From NCBI RefSeq assembly GCF_004365095.1, contig NZ_SOCN01000001.1, positions 372,001 to 436,000 on the forward strand: 64,000 nucleotides of DNA, written 5' to 3'. This stretch comes from Mycoplasmopsis mustelae (GTDB lineage: Bacteria > Bacillota_I > Bacilli_A > Mycoplasmatales > Metamycoplasmataceae). A program made the position numbers and the translations under genes. The notes beneath the pieces were generated by a model that was given only the letters and a program-made list of their open reading frames with translations, did not search any database and was not told the DNA's origin. Below are positions 22,289 to 37,422 of the stretch, one piece after another (within the stretch, counting starts at the first letter, position 1; each line of letters begins with the position of its first letter).

Positions 22289-24981
22289 TATTCTTTAAAT
22301 TTTAATTCCTTCTTAGGCTTTTGTTTTTCAAATACAACATTATAGATTTCATCATAATTATAAACAGGTATATAAGTTATATTTTCTTTAATTTCTAAAG
22401 GAACATCAAATAAATTTTTTATATTACCTGCAGGTATAAATACATATTTTAGTTTCTTTTGAGAAGCAGCAAATGATTTTTCTTTTAAACCACCAATGTC
22501 TAAAACTTTACCTCTAAGGGTTATTTCACCGGTCATTCCAATATTTGATGGAACTACCCTTTTTGATAAAGAAGAAATTAATGCAGTAGTAAATGTAACA
22601 CCTGCACTTGGCCCATCTTTTGGAACAGCACCTTCTGGAACGTGAATATGAATTGTGGTATTATCAAAATCAAAATCTTTAATACCATATCTTTCTGCAT
22701 TGGCTCTTACATAAGAAAGTGAAATATTTGCAGATTCTTTCATAACATCTTTTAAAGAACCTGTTAATTTAATTTCGCCTTTTCCTGAATAAGTATTAAC
22801 TTCTATTTGTAATGTTGTTCCACCGACAGAAGTATAAGCTAATCCATTGACAACACCCGGAGTTTGATAATCATCATTATCATTTTCCTTATATTTAGCA
22901 GGACCTAAAAGTTCTTCTAAATCCTTTATTCTAACTTCAAATTGCTTAGTTTTATTATCTGAGAGTTCTAATTTTTTATAAACAAATTTTCTGGCTAATT
23001 TATCTAAAATTCTTTTTAATCCGCGCACACCAGCTTCTTTGGTGTAATTTTGAATAATATATTTCATTGTTTCAGTGTCTATTTTAAGAAATTTCTTGTC
23101 TGCTCCAACTTGTTCTGTCACTTTTGGCATTAAGTGTTCTTTAGCAATATTAAGTTTTTCAGTTAATGTATAAGCAGACAATTCAATAACTTCGACACGA
23201 TCAATCAATGCAGGTGGTATATTTTCATAATAATTAGCTGTTGCGATAAATATAGCTTTTGATAAATCATATTCATGTTCTAAGTAATGGTCTTGAAACT
23301 TAGTATTTTGTTCTGGGTCCAAAACTTCTAACATCGCTGATGCAGGATCACCTTTGTTTGTTGAAGCCATTTTATCAATTTCATCTAATAAAACAACCGG
23401 ATTTGAAACACCTGACTGCATAATTCCTTTAATTATTTTTCCAGGCATTGCACCTACATAAGTTCTTCTGTGCCCACGAATTTCACTTTCATCGTGGACC
23501 CCACCTAATGAAATTTTTACAAATTTTCTAGATAAAGATTCAGCAATAGCTTTAGAAAGTGAAGTTTTTCCTGTCCCTGGAGGTCCCACTAAACAAATAA
23601 TTGGAACATTGTTAAATGTATTACTATTTTGTTTTTTATCTTCTTTAAATAAATTCATATCGATTTCTAAATCTTTATCGTAAGGAAATTTATTTTCTTT
23701 GTCTTTTTTATTTTCTTCAGTGTTAATAATAACGGCGATATATTCTAAAACTCTTTGTTTAACTTCTTCTAATCCATAGTGATATTTAGAAAGAGTTTTT
23801 TTAGCTCTATTAATATCTAAAATTTCAGTTTGAGTTAATCTTCAAGGAAGTTTTTTAAGATAATTTACATAAGTTTTAGAAATGTTTGCTTCTGGTGATG
23901 TTGCCATCATCTCGTTTGCTCTTTTAGATTCATCGGCAATTATTTTTTTAACTGATTCTGGATATTTATTTTTCTTAACTGAATCTTTTAATTCTTTTGT
24001 ATATTCATCTTCATCATTTGGAGAAAGATTCATTTCTTCAAGTTCATCTTGAATTCATTTCATCTTTTCTCTTAAAATAAATTCTTTATGTTGTCCAGCT
24101 AGTTTTTGAGTCATTTTTTCTGTCATGTCGGTTTCATATTTTATATTTTGACCTAAAAAATTAGAAAGATCTGTTAATAAATCCATTACACTTATAGAGT
24201 TAAAATTATTATATAAATCTAATTTGAATTTAAACTTAAATGAAATAAATGATAAAACAGAAAATAAATATTTTATCTTTTCTTCTTTTGTTGATAATTT
24301 TGAAATATTTAAATATTTTTGATCTATTAATTTAAGTATTTCTTTAAATTTATATCTTTTCTTTGGTTCTCAAGGTTTATTTGTAAAAATTATTTCAGTA
24401 GAAAATGAATCTTTTACCACTGGAATATTATCACTATCCTTAATACCTTGAATTGTAGCTAGCATAACATCTAATTCTGCATCATTAGGAAAATATTCAC
24501 CAACATTTTTTAATTCAGCTTCCTCTTTATTTAAAATGAATTTAATATCACCATAACAAACAGTAAATCACCCCTCATCTTTACCAAGAGTATTATTTAA
24601 TTCTGGAACTAAATTTTCAAAATTAACAAATGTCTCTGGAAAATATATTGCTTTCTCTGGTGTTAATTTTACTTTAACAGCTCCACATTGATCTAAATTA
24701 AAGAAACCTAAATTAATATAAGTCACTATAAATTTTATTGTATTAGATTTTGTTGAAGCTGGTGCAATTTCAACTAATTTAGCAAAAACTGCTTTTGATT
24801 GAATGTTAAAATCTTTATTTGAATATGCTATAACAAATTTATCATTATCACCACTTAGAGCAATTAATCCAGAATCTTTAACAGTTACATAATCTACTTC
24901 AATTTGGTGAATCCCTTGTGGAAATGAGAGATTTTTAATTTCTGTTAAAAGTAATGGATATAAATTTTTTTCTTTCGGCAT
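22288..24981 (-). CDS. lon: ATP-dependent protease La (Lon)
   Basis: 897 residues with several TGA Trp codons. An N-terminal substrate-binding domain and coiled coil, AAA+ module with Walker [14 protein letters not shown] and Walker [10 protein letters not shown] plus the [15 protein letters not shown] block, then the protease domain with catalytic Ser in [11 protein letters not shown] and Lys in [11 protein letters not shown]. It degrades misfolded proteins. Preceded by leuS with a 10-base gap; followed without gap by the permease. Confidence 0.97.
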
Positions 24982-24990
24982 TTTTTCTCC

Positions 24991-27312
<2,322 letters not shown>

Positions 27313-27319
27313 TTATCTC

Positions 27320-27946
27320 CTATTTCGTTCCAAAAATCCTGTCTCCTGCATCACCTAACCCTGGTTCAATATAACCGTGTTTATTTAATTTTAAATCTAA
27401 AGATGATAAATATATATTAAAATCTTTTCCAAAGTGTTTTAAAACATTATCAACACCCTCTTTAACACCAACTAAACAAACTAATTGTATATTTGTAAAA
27501 CCCTCTTTTGAAATCTTAGATATCGCATCCACTGCAGAGTTGCCAGTAGCTAGCATCGGATCAACTACAATAATTAAACTATCTCTAGGCACATCTGGCA
27601 TTTTGAAATAATAATCATGTGGTTGTAGAGTTTTTTCATTACGATACATTCCAATATGTCCTACTCGTGCTTGTGGAATTAAATTAAGTAAACCTTCAGT
27701 CATTCCTAATCCAGCACGTAAAATCGGTACTAAAACGATTTCATTAAAAAATGTGTGTCCTATAAATTCAGAACCTAAAGCAGTAATTATTTTTTTTGGT
27801 TTTGTTTGATAGTTTCTCATAATCTCATAAACCATTAACGAAGCTATTTCATTCAAATTACTTCTAAATTCTTTATGCGAAGTATTTTCATCGCGTAATT
27901 TTGTTAATTTAATTTTTATCAAAGGGTGATCCAAAATTTTTAACAT
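27320..27946 (-). CDS. upp: Uracil phosphoribosyltransferase
   Basis: 208 residues, normal length. PRPP-binding loop IIVVDPMLATGNSA, VPILRAGLGMTEG and the uracil-binding end GYIEPGLGDAGDRIFGTK. It makes UMP from uracil and PRPP. GAGAGG upstream and TATAAT at 27980-27985 (minus) define the likely first gene of the upp-leuS-lon-permease string. Confidence 0.97.
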   Translation of the reverse strand: MLKILDHPLIKIKLTKLRDENTSHKEFRSNLNEIASLMVYEIMRNYQTKPKKIITALGSEFIGHTFFNEIVLVPILRAGLGMTEGLLNLIPQARVGHIGMYRNEKTLQPHDYYFKMPDVPRDSLIIVVDPMLATGNSAVDAISKISKEGFTNIQLVCLVGVKEGVDNVLKHFGKDFNIYLSSLDLKLNKHGYIEPGLGDAGDRIFGTK

Positions 27947-28250
27947 CTTTGCCTCTCTACATATATAAAATTATTTATAATTATAAACTTTTTTATTTGT
28001 TTTCTTAATCAATAAATAATGAGGTTTCATTATATATATAAAAATTTTTAATTAAACAAACTAAAAAAGAACTAAATACAAACTTTTTAAAAACAAAGTT
28101 TATTTTTTAATTTTCATGTTAATATATTAAATTAAGTCAAAAATAATTTCATCAAAATAATCAAAGTCTGTAGCAACGTTTATGATAAAAATAAATACTA
28201 TAAAGTTTAATTTATATCCACTTTTTGCTTATCTAATAAATATTATAAAT
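27947..28250. other. Divergence-free intergenic region
   Basis: Holds the upp promoter (-10 box at 27980-27985, minus). The rest is AT-rich with no coding frame or recognised RNA. Confidence 0.5.
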
Positions 28251-28282
28251 AAAAATGACAACTTATCGTAGTTGTCATTTTT
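28251..28282 (-). terminator. Terminator of the glycerol/DHA operon
   Basis: 13-bp perfect stem AAAAATGACAACT/AGTTGTCATTTTT, just beyond the dhaM stop. Confidence 0.8.
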
Positions 28283-28284
28283 AT

Positions 28285-28668
28285 TTATTTTATGATTGGT
28301 TCTTTACAAGCGTCTACAACTTCCTGAAAACCTGCACCAGAATTTGCTAAAACATATGCTGCAAAAGTATTTTCAACAATTCCACCGCGACTAATATAAA
28401 TTTGTTTATTATTTAACATGGATGTAATGCTTTCAGCGGTTAAAGAAGCAGAACCTAAATCAGGAAATATAAAAATTTCATTAATATTAGGATAATTATT
28501 AATAACTTCTAATAGTTCTAAAGGTTGAGTTCCTAATACTTCTCCATTTTCTAAACCACCTATTGCTTCTATTTTTACATTGTCGGTTTGAATTAACATT
28601 TTTGTTAAATATTCTTTAATAGCTTGTGATAATCTTAAGTAATGCGAAATTATTATAAATAATTTCAT
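28285..28668 (-). CDS. dhaM: Dihydroxyacetone kinase phosphotransfer subunit DhaM
   Basis: 127 residues, the EIIA-like single-domain form. Begins [20 protein letters not shown] with the phosphorylated His at position 9, and contains AIGGLENGEVLGTQPLELLE and FPDLGSASLTAESI. It passes phosphate from the PTS (HPr) to DhaL-ADP. The start overlaps dhaL (TAATG). Last gene of the operon. Confidence 0.9.
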   Translation of the reverse strand: MKLFIIISHYLRLSQAIKEYLTKMLIQTDNVKIEAIGGLENGEVLGTQPLELLEVINNYPNINEIFIFPDLGSASLTAESITSMLNNKQIYISRGGIVENTFAAYVLANSGAGFQEVVDACKEPIIK

Positions 28669-29270
28669 TATAAAATCTCTATTAAGTTTTTAAGTATTAA
28701 ATAACTTGAATAAGATCCTGGATCAATTGTCCCAATCGATCTTTCTTTAAGATATGATGCTCTACCTTTGGTTGCTAATAAATTTTTAGTTGAATTAGCA
28801 CATTCTAAAACAAAATTAATTAAGCTTGACTTATCTAATGAATCTGAATTTTGTAGACGTAATTGTAATGGTTTTCATACATCATACATCGTTTTTTCCT
28901 TTAATTGAACTCTACCAAGTGTTTCCAAAGTTTTACAAAAAGAGTCAACTAAAATTTTAAATTCATTAAACATAAATTCAGAATGTTCTTTAAGATTATT
29001 AGCAGTATTTATAAAACTCATACCATAAAGTGGCCCAGAAGCACCACCAATTTTAGCTAATAAAGTTCTACCAATTAAATTTAAATAATCATTTAAATTT
29101 TGATTTTCTCAGGCAATTTTCTCTACTTCAACAAAACCGCGCACCATATTAACACCATGGTCACCATCACCAATATTTTGATCTAGTGTTGATAAAAAAT
29201 CTTCGTTTTGCTTTAAATCTTTGGTTAAGTTTTGAATACCTAAAACAAAATTTTTAAATTTTACTTCCAA
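28668..29270 (-). CDS. dhaL: Dihydroxyacetone kinase ADP-binding subunit DhaL
   Basis: 200 residues. [15 protein letters not shown] is the ADP/Mg-binding motif; [14 protein letters not shown] and [20 protein letters not shown] follow, as in DhaL. The start is most likely TTG at 29268-29270, inside the end of dhaK (10-bp overlap), since no ATG precedes the first conserved block. It works with DhaK and DhaM to make dihydroxyacetone phosphate. Confidence 0.9.
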
Positions 29271-30244
29271 TTTTTTACCTCAGTTGGTTGATCTAATAAC
29301 TCTTTTAATTCAGTATCTAATTTCAGTAATGAAATAGAAAATCCTTGCATTTCTAACGAAGTCATAAAATTACCAACATGACTACTGTAAATGGTTATAT
29401 TTTTGGTTTGTAAATAATTATGTATATCATTTGCTGCTATAAATAATTCCATTTCTGGGGTTCCACCTAAACCATTTACCATTAATGCTACTTCTGAGTT
29501 TGTATAATCTAAATCTTCTAAAATTAGATCTACCATTTCTTTAACAATTTCTTTAGATGATTTAATTTTTTCACGTTTTATCCCAGGTTCTCCATGAATA
29601 CCTAACCCAAATTCAATTTCATTATTTGCTAATGTAAATGATTGCTTACCAGTTGATGGAATATATACTGAATTTAATGAAATACCAAACGAACGCACGT
29701 TTGCAATTACTTTTTCAGCAACTCTTTTAACTTCTGATAGTTCAGCACCCGTTTCTGCTTTTGCACCAGCTATTTTATGTACAAATACTGTTCCTGCAAT
29801 ACCACGACGACCGATGCTATATGTAGAATTTTCTACAGCAACATCGTCGTCTACTAATACAGTTTCAACTTGTTTTCCGTTTGCTTGTGCTAATTGTTGT
29901 GCAATTTCAAAATTAAGACGATCTCCAGTATAGTTTTTAATTATTAATAAAGTTCCTTTTTGTGAATCTACTGAATTGATAGCTGCCTCTACTTGATCTG
30001 GAGTAGGTGAAGTAAAAATTTCTCCTGCAATCGCTGCTGCTAGCATTCCTTTACCTATATAACCTATATGTACGGGTTCATGACCTGAACCACCACCACT
30101 TATCAAGGCAACTTTCTTTTTATTAAAATTTTTATTATAAACAACATTAAATTCTGGTACTTTTAAAAGATTTTTATTAGTTTTAATAATACCAGAAATC
30201 ATTTCTGAAACAATATCTTCAGTACGATTAAGAATCTTTTTCAT
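29261..30244 (-). CDS. dhaK: Dihydroxyacetone kinase substrate-binding subunit DhaK
   Basis: 327 residues. LISGGGSGHEPVHIGYIGKG with the substrate loop, NYTGDRLNFEIAQ, and FGLGIHGEPGI containing the His that covalently binds dihydroxyacetone. No internal TGA. Together with DhaL and DhaM it forms the PTS-dependent type of kinase rather than the ATP-dependent type. No glycerol dehydrogenase is visible to supply the substrate, so dihydroxyacetone may come from outside. Confidence 0.95.
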   Translation of the reverse strand: MKKILNRTEDIVSEMISGIIKTNKNLLKVPEFNVVYNKNFNKKKVALISGGGSGHEPVHIGYIGKGMLAAAIAGEIFTSPTPDQVEAAINSVDSQKGTLLIIKNYTGDRLNFEIAQQLAQANGKQVETVLVDDDVAVENSTYSIGRRGIAGTVFVHKIAGAKAETGAELSEVKRVAEKVIANVRSFGISLNSVYIPSTGKQSFTLANNEIEFGLGIHGEPGIKREKIKSSKEIVKEMVDLILEDLDYTNSEVALMVNGLGGTPEMELFIAANDIHNYLQTKNITIYSSHVGNFMTSLEMQGFSISLLKLDTELKELLDQPTEVKNWK

Positions 30245-30269
30245 TTAAATACTTCTTTCTTTTATTTAA

Positions 30270-31025
30270 TTAAATTAATCCAAATAAACCAATAATTATT
30301 CCTGCAGTAGATGGTGCTAAAACAGGAACTCATGAATAACTTCAGTTTCCAGTAATATGTTCACTTTTTCTAGATTTAAGTAAAAATTTCTCCATCAATG
30401 TATATACAACCCTTGGTCCAAAATCTCTAGCCGGATTAATTGCATAACCAGTAGAAGCCCCTAATGAAGCACCAATTCCTACAACTAATAATGTAACTGG
30501 CAATGGACCTAAAGAACCTAAATTATTAAGTCCTTTACCAAAAGCTAAAATTACCCCTACTAACATTAATGTTCCCACTAATTCATAAGAAAAATTAAAT
30601 ATAGTAGATTTTTCTTTATTATTAAAAGCAGGTCCAGTACAATGTGCACTTCTTATAATTGCTAATTCTGTTTCTTGAATATGTTTTCAATTAATGAAAT
30701 TTAAAACAATTTGTCCAAACATTGCTCCAAAAATTTGAAAAATAATTCATATTAAATAAGCAGGATTTTTGGATGATATTGTTTTAAATAACGTAACCGC
30801 TGGATTAAGATGTGCTTCACCACCTAATGCTAATGAAACAATCACACCACAAAATACTGCAATTCCTCAACCAAAAATAATTACAATTCATTTTCCTGAT
30901 TGATTTGCAAACATTCTACGTGCTGACACACTGTAATTTACACCATTACCTAAAATAATTAAAACCATTGTTCCTAAAAATTCTGATAAAACCATTAATC
31001 AATATGCTGTAGTATTAATTTCCAT
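30270..31025 (-). CDS. glpF: Glycerol uptake facilitator (aquaglyceroporin)
   Basis: 251 residues, six TM helices. Both aquaporin boxes are present: AHLNPAVTLF and GYAINPARDFGPR, the Asp after NPAR marking the glycerol subfamily. It lets glycerol diffuse in for GlpK. Three bases separate it from glpK. Confidence 0.95.
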
Positions 31026-31028
31026 TTG

Positions 31029-32546
<1,518 letters not shown>

Positions 32547-32553
32547 AATATCC

Positions 32554-33279
32554 TTATTTTTCAAATTTATAATTACTAATTTGTGTATGTACTAAATCAT
32601 CTTTAGCATATTCATCAAACTTTTTTTTATCTTTTAAAGTTCATAACATTAAAGGAATTCCATTTTTTTTATAAAGTTTTTTATTTTTATCATATAAAAC
32701 TGTTCATGGATTTAAAAATTGACAAGTTGCTTTAATTTCATCTAAAGATACTGATTTAAATTGAGTTTGAGTTCAAAATAAAAATCCTAATTTATATTTT
32801 GAACTAAGTTTTCTCATATTTCTAAGAGTTTGAAAATTAAATGAAGAAAATACAATTTTATCAAAGTATTTTTGCCCATATTTTTCTGATAAAGCATGTA
32901 TTTTTTCTTCAATCCCTTTGTATTCTTTTTGATCAGTTTTAATTTCAATATTAATTATTTCAAATAAATCAAGGTAAGAATCTAAAAATTCTTCTAAGGT
33001 TAATATTTCTTGTTTTTTTGTTTTTAATTTAAAAAATTTTGAATGATCATCTTTTTTAAGATCTGCAAGATTGCTAAATTCAATTTCTTTTTTAGTTAAA
33101 GCTGTTCGATCTGTAGTTTCATCATGAATAATAACTAATTCTTTATCTTTAGTTAAATGAACATCTAATTCAACCCCGTCAAAGGAATATTGATATGCCA
33201 TTTCAAATGCTAATCTTGTATTTTCGGGTGCTATTCCGGAATATCCTCTGTGTCCTAAAATTAATTGTCTTTTACTCAT
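32554..33279 (-). CDS. glpQ: Glycerophosphodiester phosphodiesterase
   Basis: 241 residues. [20 protein letters not shown] has the HRG and EN metal/catalytic motifs, [21 protein letters not shown] the ELD and HD motifs. There is no signal peptide, so it is cytoplasmic and would act on imported glycerophosphodiesters such as deacylated phospholipids, releasing glycerol-3-phosphate. It overlaps the MFS gene by eight bases. Confidence 0.93.
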
Positions 33280-34681
33280 TTTCTAAAGTTCTCCATCTAT
33301 AATTTGTTTTACCGAGTTTCTTTAATTCCTTTGTGTTTGAAATATGTACTATCAAACCTGCTAACAATCCAATTATCGCAACCGCTAAACAAACAACTAA
33401 AATTATTTGATAACCAGTAGCAGACGTATTTTTTCCACCCACTTCAGTATATTTTGAACCTATCGCTCCTGTGATTTGATATAATCACGCGTCAGTTGAA
33501 AATCCTATGAATGATAAAATTCCAACCGATGAAGCATAAGAATTCTTTTCAAGATGAATTTCACCAATTTGTGTATATCTTAAAGTAACCATTACTCAAG
33601 ATAAAATACCAGCACAAATAAATAAAATACTACTTAAAACTATTACTCAAATATTATATTTATTAGGAATAAATCCAAATAAAATAATTGCTCCTAAAAT
33701 AATAATACCTATAAATGTAGTAATAATTAAAAATAAAATATATGATCTAAATTTATCTGCTCATCTACCTACAAAGGTTGAAATTAAAGTTCTTAAACCA
33801 TAAGATCTAACTCCACCTAAAATCGTAACCAAAATTACTGGTGCTAAATAAGCATTTTGCATTAATTGAACTAAATAATAAGCAAAAACCGATTGGAATG
33901 TATACATTCCCATAACAAAGATTGATAAAGCTCATAATTTTCAGTTTTTAGATGCATTTCATACTTGAATTATGCTTTTTTTAAATCTTTCTCATGTTAA
34001 TTTTTCAGTGCTTTTTTCAATTCACTTTTCAGGAACTAAAGTCAATACCATAACTGATGTTACCATCAAAAATGATGCAATTAAAAATGCATAAACAGCA
34101 AAAGGAACATTTTTATTTAATCCTACTGCTACTTTATCATAAATTGGTACTCAGTAAGTAGTAATCAAAATACCAATAAAGAATACAAATAATAAACCAA
34201 TTAGACCATTAGCAGTGCCTTGAATACCATACGCTAAGCCTTGATTTTCTTTAGTTGTTTGTTGAGAAACTAATTTTCATAAAGGAGTCCAAAAAACTAA
34301 TGTAGAACTTACACCTCACAAACCAAATATAATTGAATATTGAATAAATAAATTATTTGGATTTAAACTACTAGAATATCATATAACCCCTCCAAATCAA
34401 AAGGTTATTAAACCAGTAGAAAATACAGCAATAAATAATAATACTTTTGAACTAAATTTATTTGCTAAAAATCCACCCGGTAGTTGGGTTATCAGAGTTA
34501 CATAACCAATAATAGAAGTTAATGTAGCTACTTGATCTTCTCTGATATTTAAATATAAGTGTAAGTTAGGAATAATATTTTTAATATAGTAAGGAGCAGC
34601 AATAACAAAAACGTCAGCTGCTGCTAAAATAATTAAAGCAACAATTTGTTTTCAGGTTAGTCCTTTTAACTTATCTAACAT
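33272..34681 (-). CDS. MFS transporter of the glycerol operon (GlpT/UhpT-like)
   Basis: 469 residues, about 12 helices. It starts [20 protein letters not shown] and shows [21 protein letters not shown] between helices 2 and 3, reminiscent of organophosphate:phosphate antiporters. Placed between glpO and glpQ, it probably imports glycerol-3-phosphate or glycerophosphodiesters. The exact substrate is inference from context. Confidence 0.78.
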
Positions 34682-34697
34682 AAATTCTACTTTCTAA

Positions 34698-35846
34698 TTA
34701 AAATCTAACTTTATATTTAGGATTAAAATCTGGTTTTTTAACTAACTGTAATCCTGCTTTTTCTACTAATTTCGATATTTCTATAGCAATTGCTGGCGCA
34801 GAAGCAATAGCCGGTGATTGCATACCTGCAGCATTAATAAAACATTTATTATCTTTTGCAGCTTTAATAATAAAATCATTTGTTTCTATATCAATTGGTC
34901 TTGAACCAGCTAAAGTCATAATAGTTTTTTCTAATTTTATCGAAGGAATAATTTCTTTTCCTATTTTTCCAATAAAATCATACATTTCTTTTGTTACAAC
35001 TCTGGTTTCATCTTTTGGTACACCTTCTTGCGCTGTTGGACCAACCAAAATATGACCATCCAACATAGGTGCAACAATAACACCTTTACCATGAATTGTA
35101 GGAACTTTAAAACATATTGATTTAACAATGCCACCTTCAGAACGATCCAAAATTCTATATTCACCACGTCTTGTAGTTAATTTAAAATCAGGATATCCTG
35201 CTTTAGCTGCTAAAATATCAGCATAATGTCCTGCTGCATTAATTATAACTTTAGAATATATCTTTTCTCTATTAGCTAATGTAACTTCAAATTCATTATT
35301 TTTAAATTTTATATCTTCTACTGACGCATTATTTCTAAGTTCTGTTCCATTTTGTTCGCTAGCTCCTAAAAAAGCTCATGTAGCTCTAACAGGATCAATA
35401 GCTCAAGAACTTGTACATAATAGAGCCCCTAAAACGTTAGGATTAACGTTAGGTTCACGCTTAAGAACTTCTTTACGATCAATAACTTTTAAAAATTCTT
35501 TAGGAACTTTATTTATTAAACCTCTTTCATATAACATATGAACGTGTTTCATTTCTTCTTCATTAAAAGCTAAAATTAATGAATCTACTTGAACTCTAGG
35601 AAATTCTAAATCTTTAAAAATTTTATCTCTTCATAGTTGATTGCCTAAAACATTTAATTTAGCTTCTATTTTATGTGGTTCAGGATCAAACCCACCATGA
35701 ATTGCACCAGAATTTCCTTTGGTTGTTTCATCAGCAAAAACTGGATTTTTTTCTAATAATATGGTTTTTAAATCGTATTGTGATAATTCATAAGCGATAC
35801 TTGAACCAATAATTCCACCACCTACAATTACAACATCATACTTCAT
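34698..35846 (-). CDS. glpO: Glycerol-3-phosphate oxidase
   Basis: 382 residues. N-terminal FAD site VVIVGGGIIGSSIAYELSQY, then GNSGAIHGGFDPEPHKI, and C-terminal TLAGSRPIDIETNDFII and NAAGMQSPAIASAPAIA. Length and motifs match the mycoplasma GlpO (type 2) that uses O2 and gives DHAP plus H2O2, a known cytotoxicity factor in other mycoplasmas. First gene of the eight-gene operon, with GGAGG before the ATG. Confidence 0.94.
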
Positions 35847-35939
35847 TAAAACCTCCTTTCGTTATATATCTATTTTTATTTTAGCAAAATATGTTAAGTA
35901 ATATTAAATTTTAAGATTAATTAATAAAAATTATAAAAA

Positions 35940-35961
35940 AATGTGGAATTATTTCCACATT
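35940..35961 (-). terminator. Terminator of dnaA-dnaN-S4 operon
   Basis: Stem AATGTGGAA/TTCCACATT overlapping the stop of the S4 gene, followed on the minus strand by TTTTTTATAATTTTT. Confidence 0.75.
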
Positions 35962-36169
35962 ATTCAGATATTACTTTAATTAATTGATCATTAATTCAAA
36001 TGATATCTCCAGGTTTTATTTTAGATGATCTTCCTTTAGGAATCTTACCATTTATTTTTATTTCATTTTCTTTTATAAAATACTTTGATTGCCCACCAGT
36101 GTTTATTTCATCTATTTTTTTAAGAAACTGACTTAGTTTTATAGTATTACCTTTTATTTTAACTATCAT
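35960..36169 (-). CDS. S4-domain RNA-binding protein (YaaA/RlbA-like)
   Basis: 69 residues. An S4 fold: IKLSQFLKKIDEINTGGQSK with the basic recognition helix and NEIKINGKIPKGRSSKIKPGD. The position one base after dnaN is the classical spot of yaaA (before recF in Firmicutes); recF is absent here. It probably binds rRNA or tRNA. Confidence 0.82.
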
Positions 36170-36170
36170 A

Positions 36171-37286
36171 TTAATACCTTCTTATTGGTGTTATTAATTG
36201 AATATGACTTTCATTATTATTTGCAAGAACATAAATTCTATCATTACTTTCGCTAATATTTAAATGAATATTACCATTAGGAAATACTGAAACAGCATCT
36301 TTAATAAATTGAAAATCCAAATCAATATCTAATATTTCACCATTATACATAATATTTGAAGTAGAAGCATTTGAAATACCAATCTCAGGAACTTCAAAAC
36401 TTAATTTTAGTTCTTCTTTAGATATATTAAATTGTAATCTTCTTATTTTATCTGAATTATAGAAAACTACTTTATTTATTAATTTTAAAAATTCATCTCT
36501 ATTTATAACCAAAGATTTAGAATAAATGGGTTTTATAAAATTATCAATATTTAAATAAGTTAGTTTTGATAGGTTACTATGTATAACTATGTCTTTATAT
36601 AACACACCTATTTTTTCTTCATCGTAGAAAAATGTTACTTCTTCAGGCATATCCTTCATAAAAAGTTTTTTTAAATTTTTTGCTTCTACAGATACATCTA
36701 AATTTATTTCTTCATTTATTTTAAAAACTTCTGAAGATAATCTAAAACTATCTGTCGCTGTCATTCTAATTTCTTTATTTTTATTACTTTTTATATTTAT
36801 ACATTTATATAATAGTCCATTATTTCTTTCTGTGTTTTGATTTGTAGAAATAAATACATTATTTATAGTATTCTCAAATTTTCTTGAATTTACAGTAAAT
36901 TTATTTTTTTGTAAATCAAAATTAATAAATGGATATCTATCTGCATCTAATGTAGTTAAAGTATATTTAGTATTTTTATCAAATATTTTTATATTTTGTC
37001 CTATACTTTGAAAAGTTATTTTATCATCAAATTTTTTAATAATATTTTTTAATAAGCTCGAATTTAATAAAAATATTCCTGGTTCTTCAACTGTTAAATT
37101 TTTTTCATCAATTCTAATTATTTTACGTGCAGCTAAATTGTTTTTGGCAGAAATTAAAGTTAAATTTTCTGAATTTATTTTAAATAAAATTCCACGAAAA
37201 GGAACATAAACGTCATTACTATCATTAAATAATGAAAGAAAATCAATACTTTGATCAATAATTTTTTTAGAAATTATAAATTTCAT
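36171..37286 (-). CDS. dnaN: DNA polymerase III beta subunit (sliding clamp)
   Basis: 371 residues with no internal TGA. MKFIISKKIIDQSIDFLSLF, TLDADRYPFINFD and MTATDSFRLS are clamp landmarks, and the C-terminus HIQLITPIRRY matches the family's ...PVR. end. It tethers the replicase to DNA. Located downstream of dnaA, as is standard near bacterial origins. Confidence 0.94.
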   Translation of the reverse strand: MKFIISKKIIDQSIDFLSLFNDSNDVYVPFRGILFKINSENLTLISAKNNLAARKIIRIDEKNLTVEEPGIFLLNSSLLKNIIKKFDDKITFQSIGQNIKIFDKNTKYTLTTLDADRYPFINFDLQKNKFTVNSRKFENTINNVFISTNQNTERNNGLLYKCINIKSNKNKEIRMTATDSFRLSSEVFKINEEINLDVSVEAKNLKKLFMKDMPEEVTFFYDEEKIGVLYKDIVIHSNLSKLTYLNIDNFIKPIYSKSLVINRDEFLKLINKVVFYNSDKIRRLQFNISKEELKLSFEVPEIGISNASTSNIMYNGEILDIDLDFQFIKDAVSVFPNGNIHLNISESNDRIYVLANNNESHIQLITPIRRY

Positions 37287-37389
37287 ATTTCTCCTAAAAT
37301 ATAAATATTATGTTTTGTTAATTATTTATAAAAATGATAAAAAGTTTAAATTTATAATATAAATTAATGCTTTTTATAACTTTTTAAAA

Positions 37390-37398
37390 TTATTCACA
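37390..37398 (+). promoter_or_regulatory. DnaA-box-like site between dnaA and dnaN
   Basis: TTATTCACA differs from the DnaA consensus TTATCCACA at one base and lies in the 136-base dnaA-dnaN spacer. Confidence 0.5.
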
Positions 37399-37422
37399 AC
37401 TTAATAAAATGTATTTTTGTTG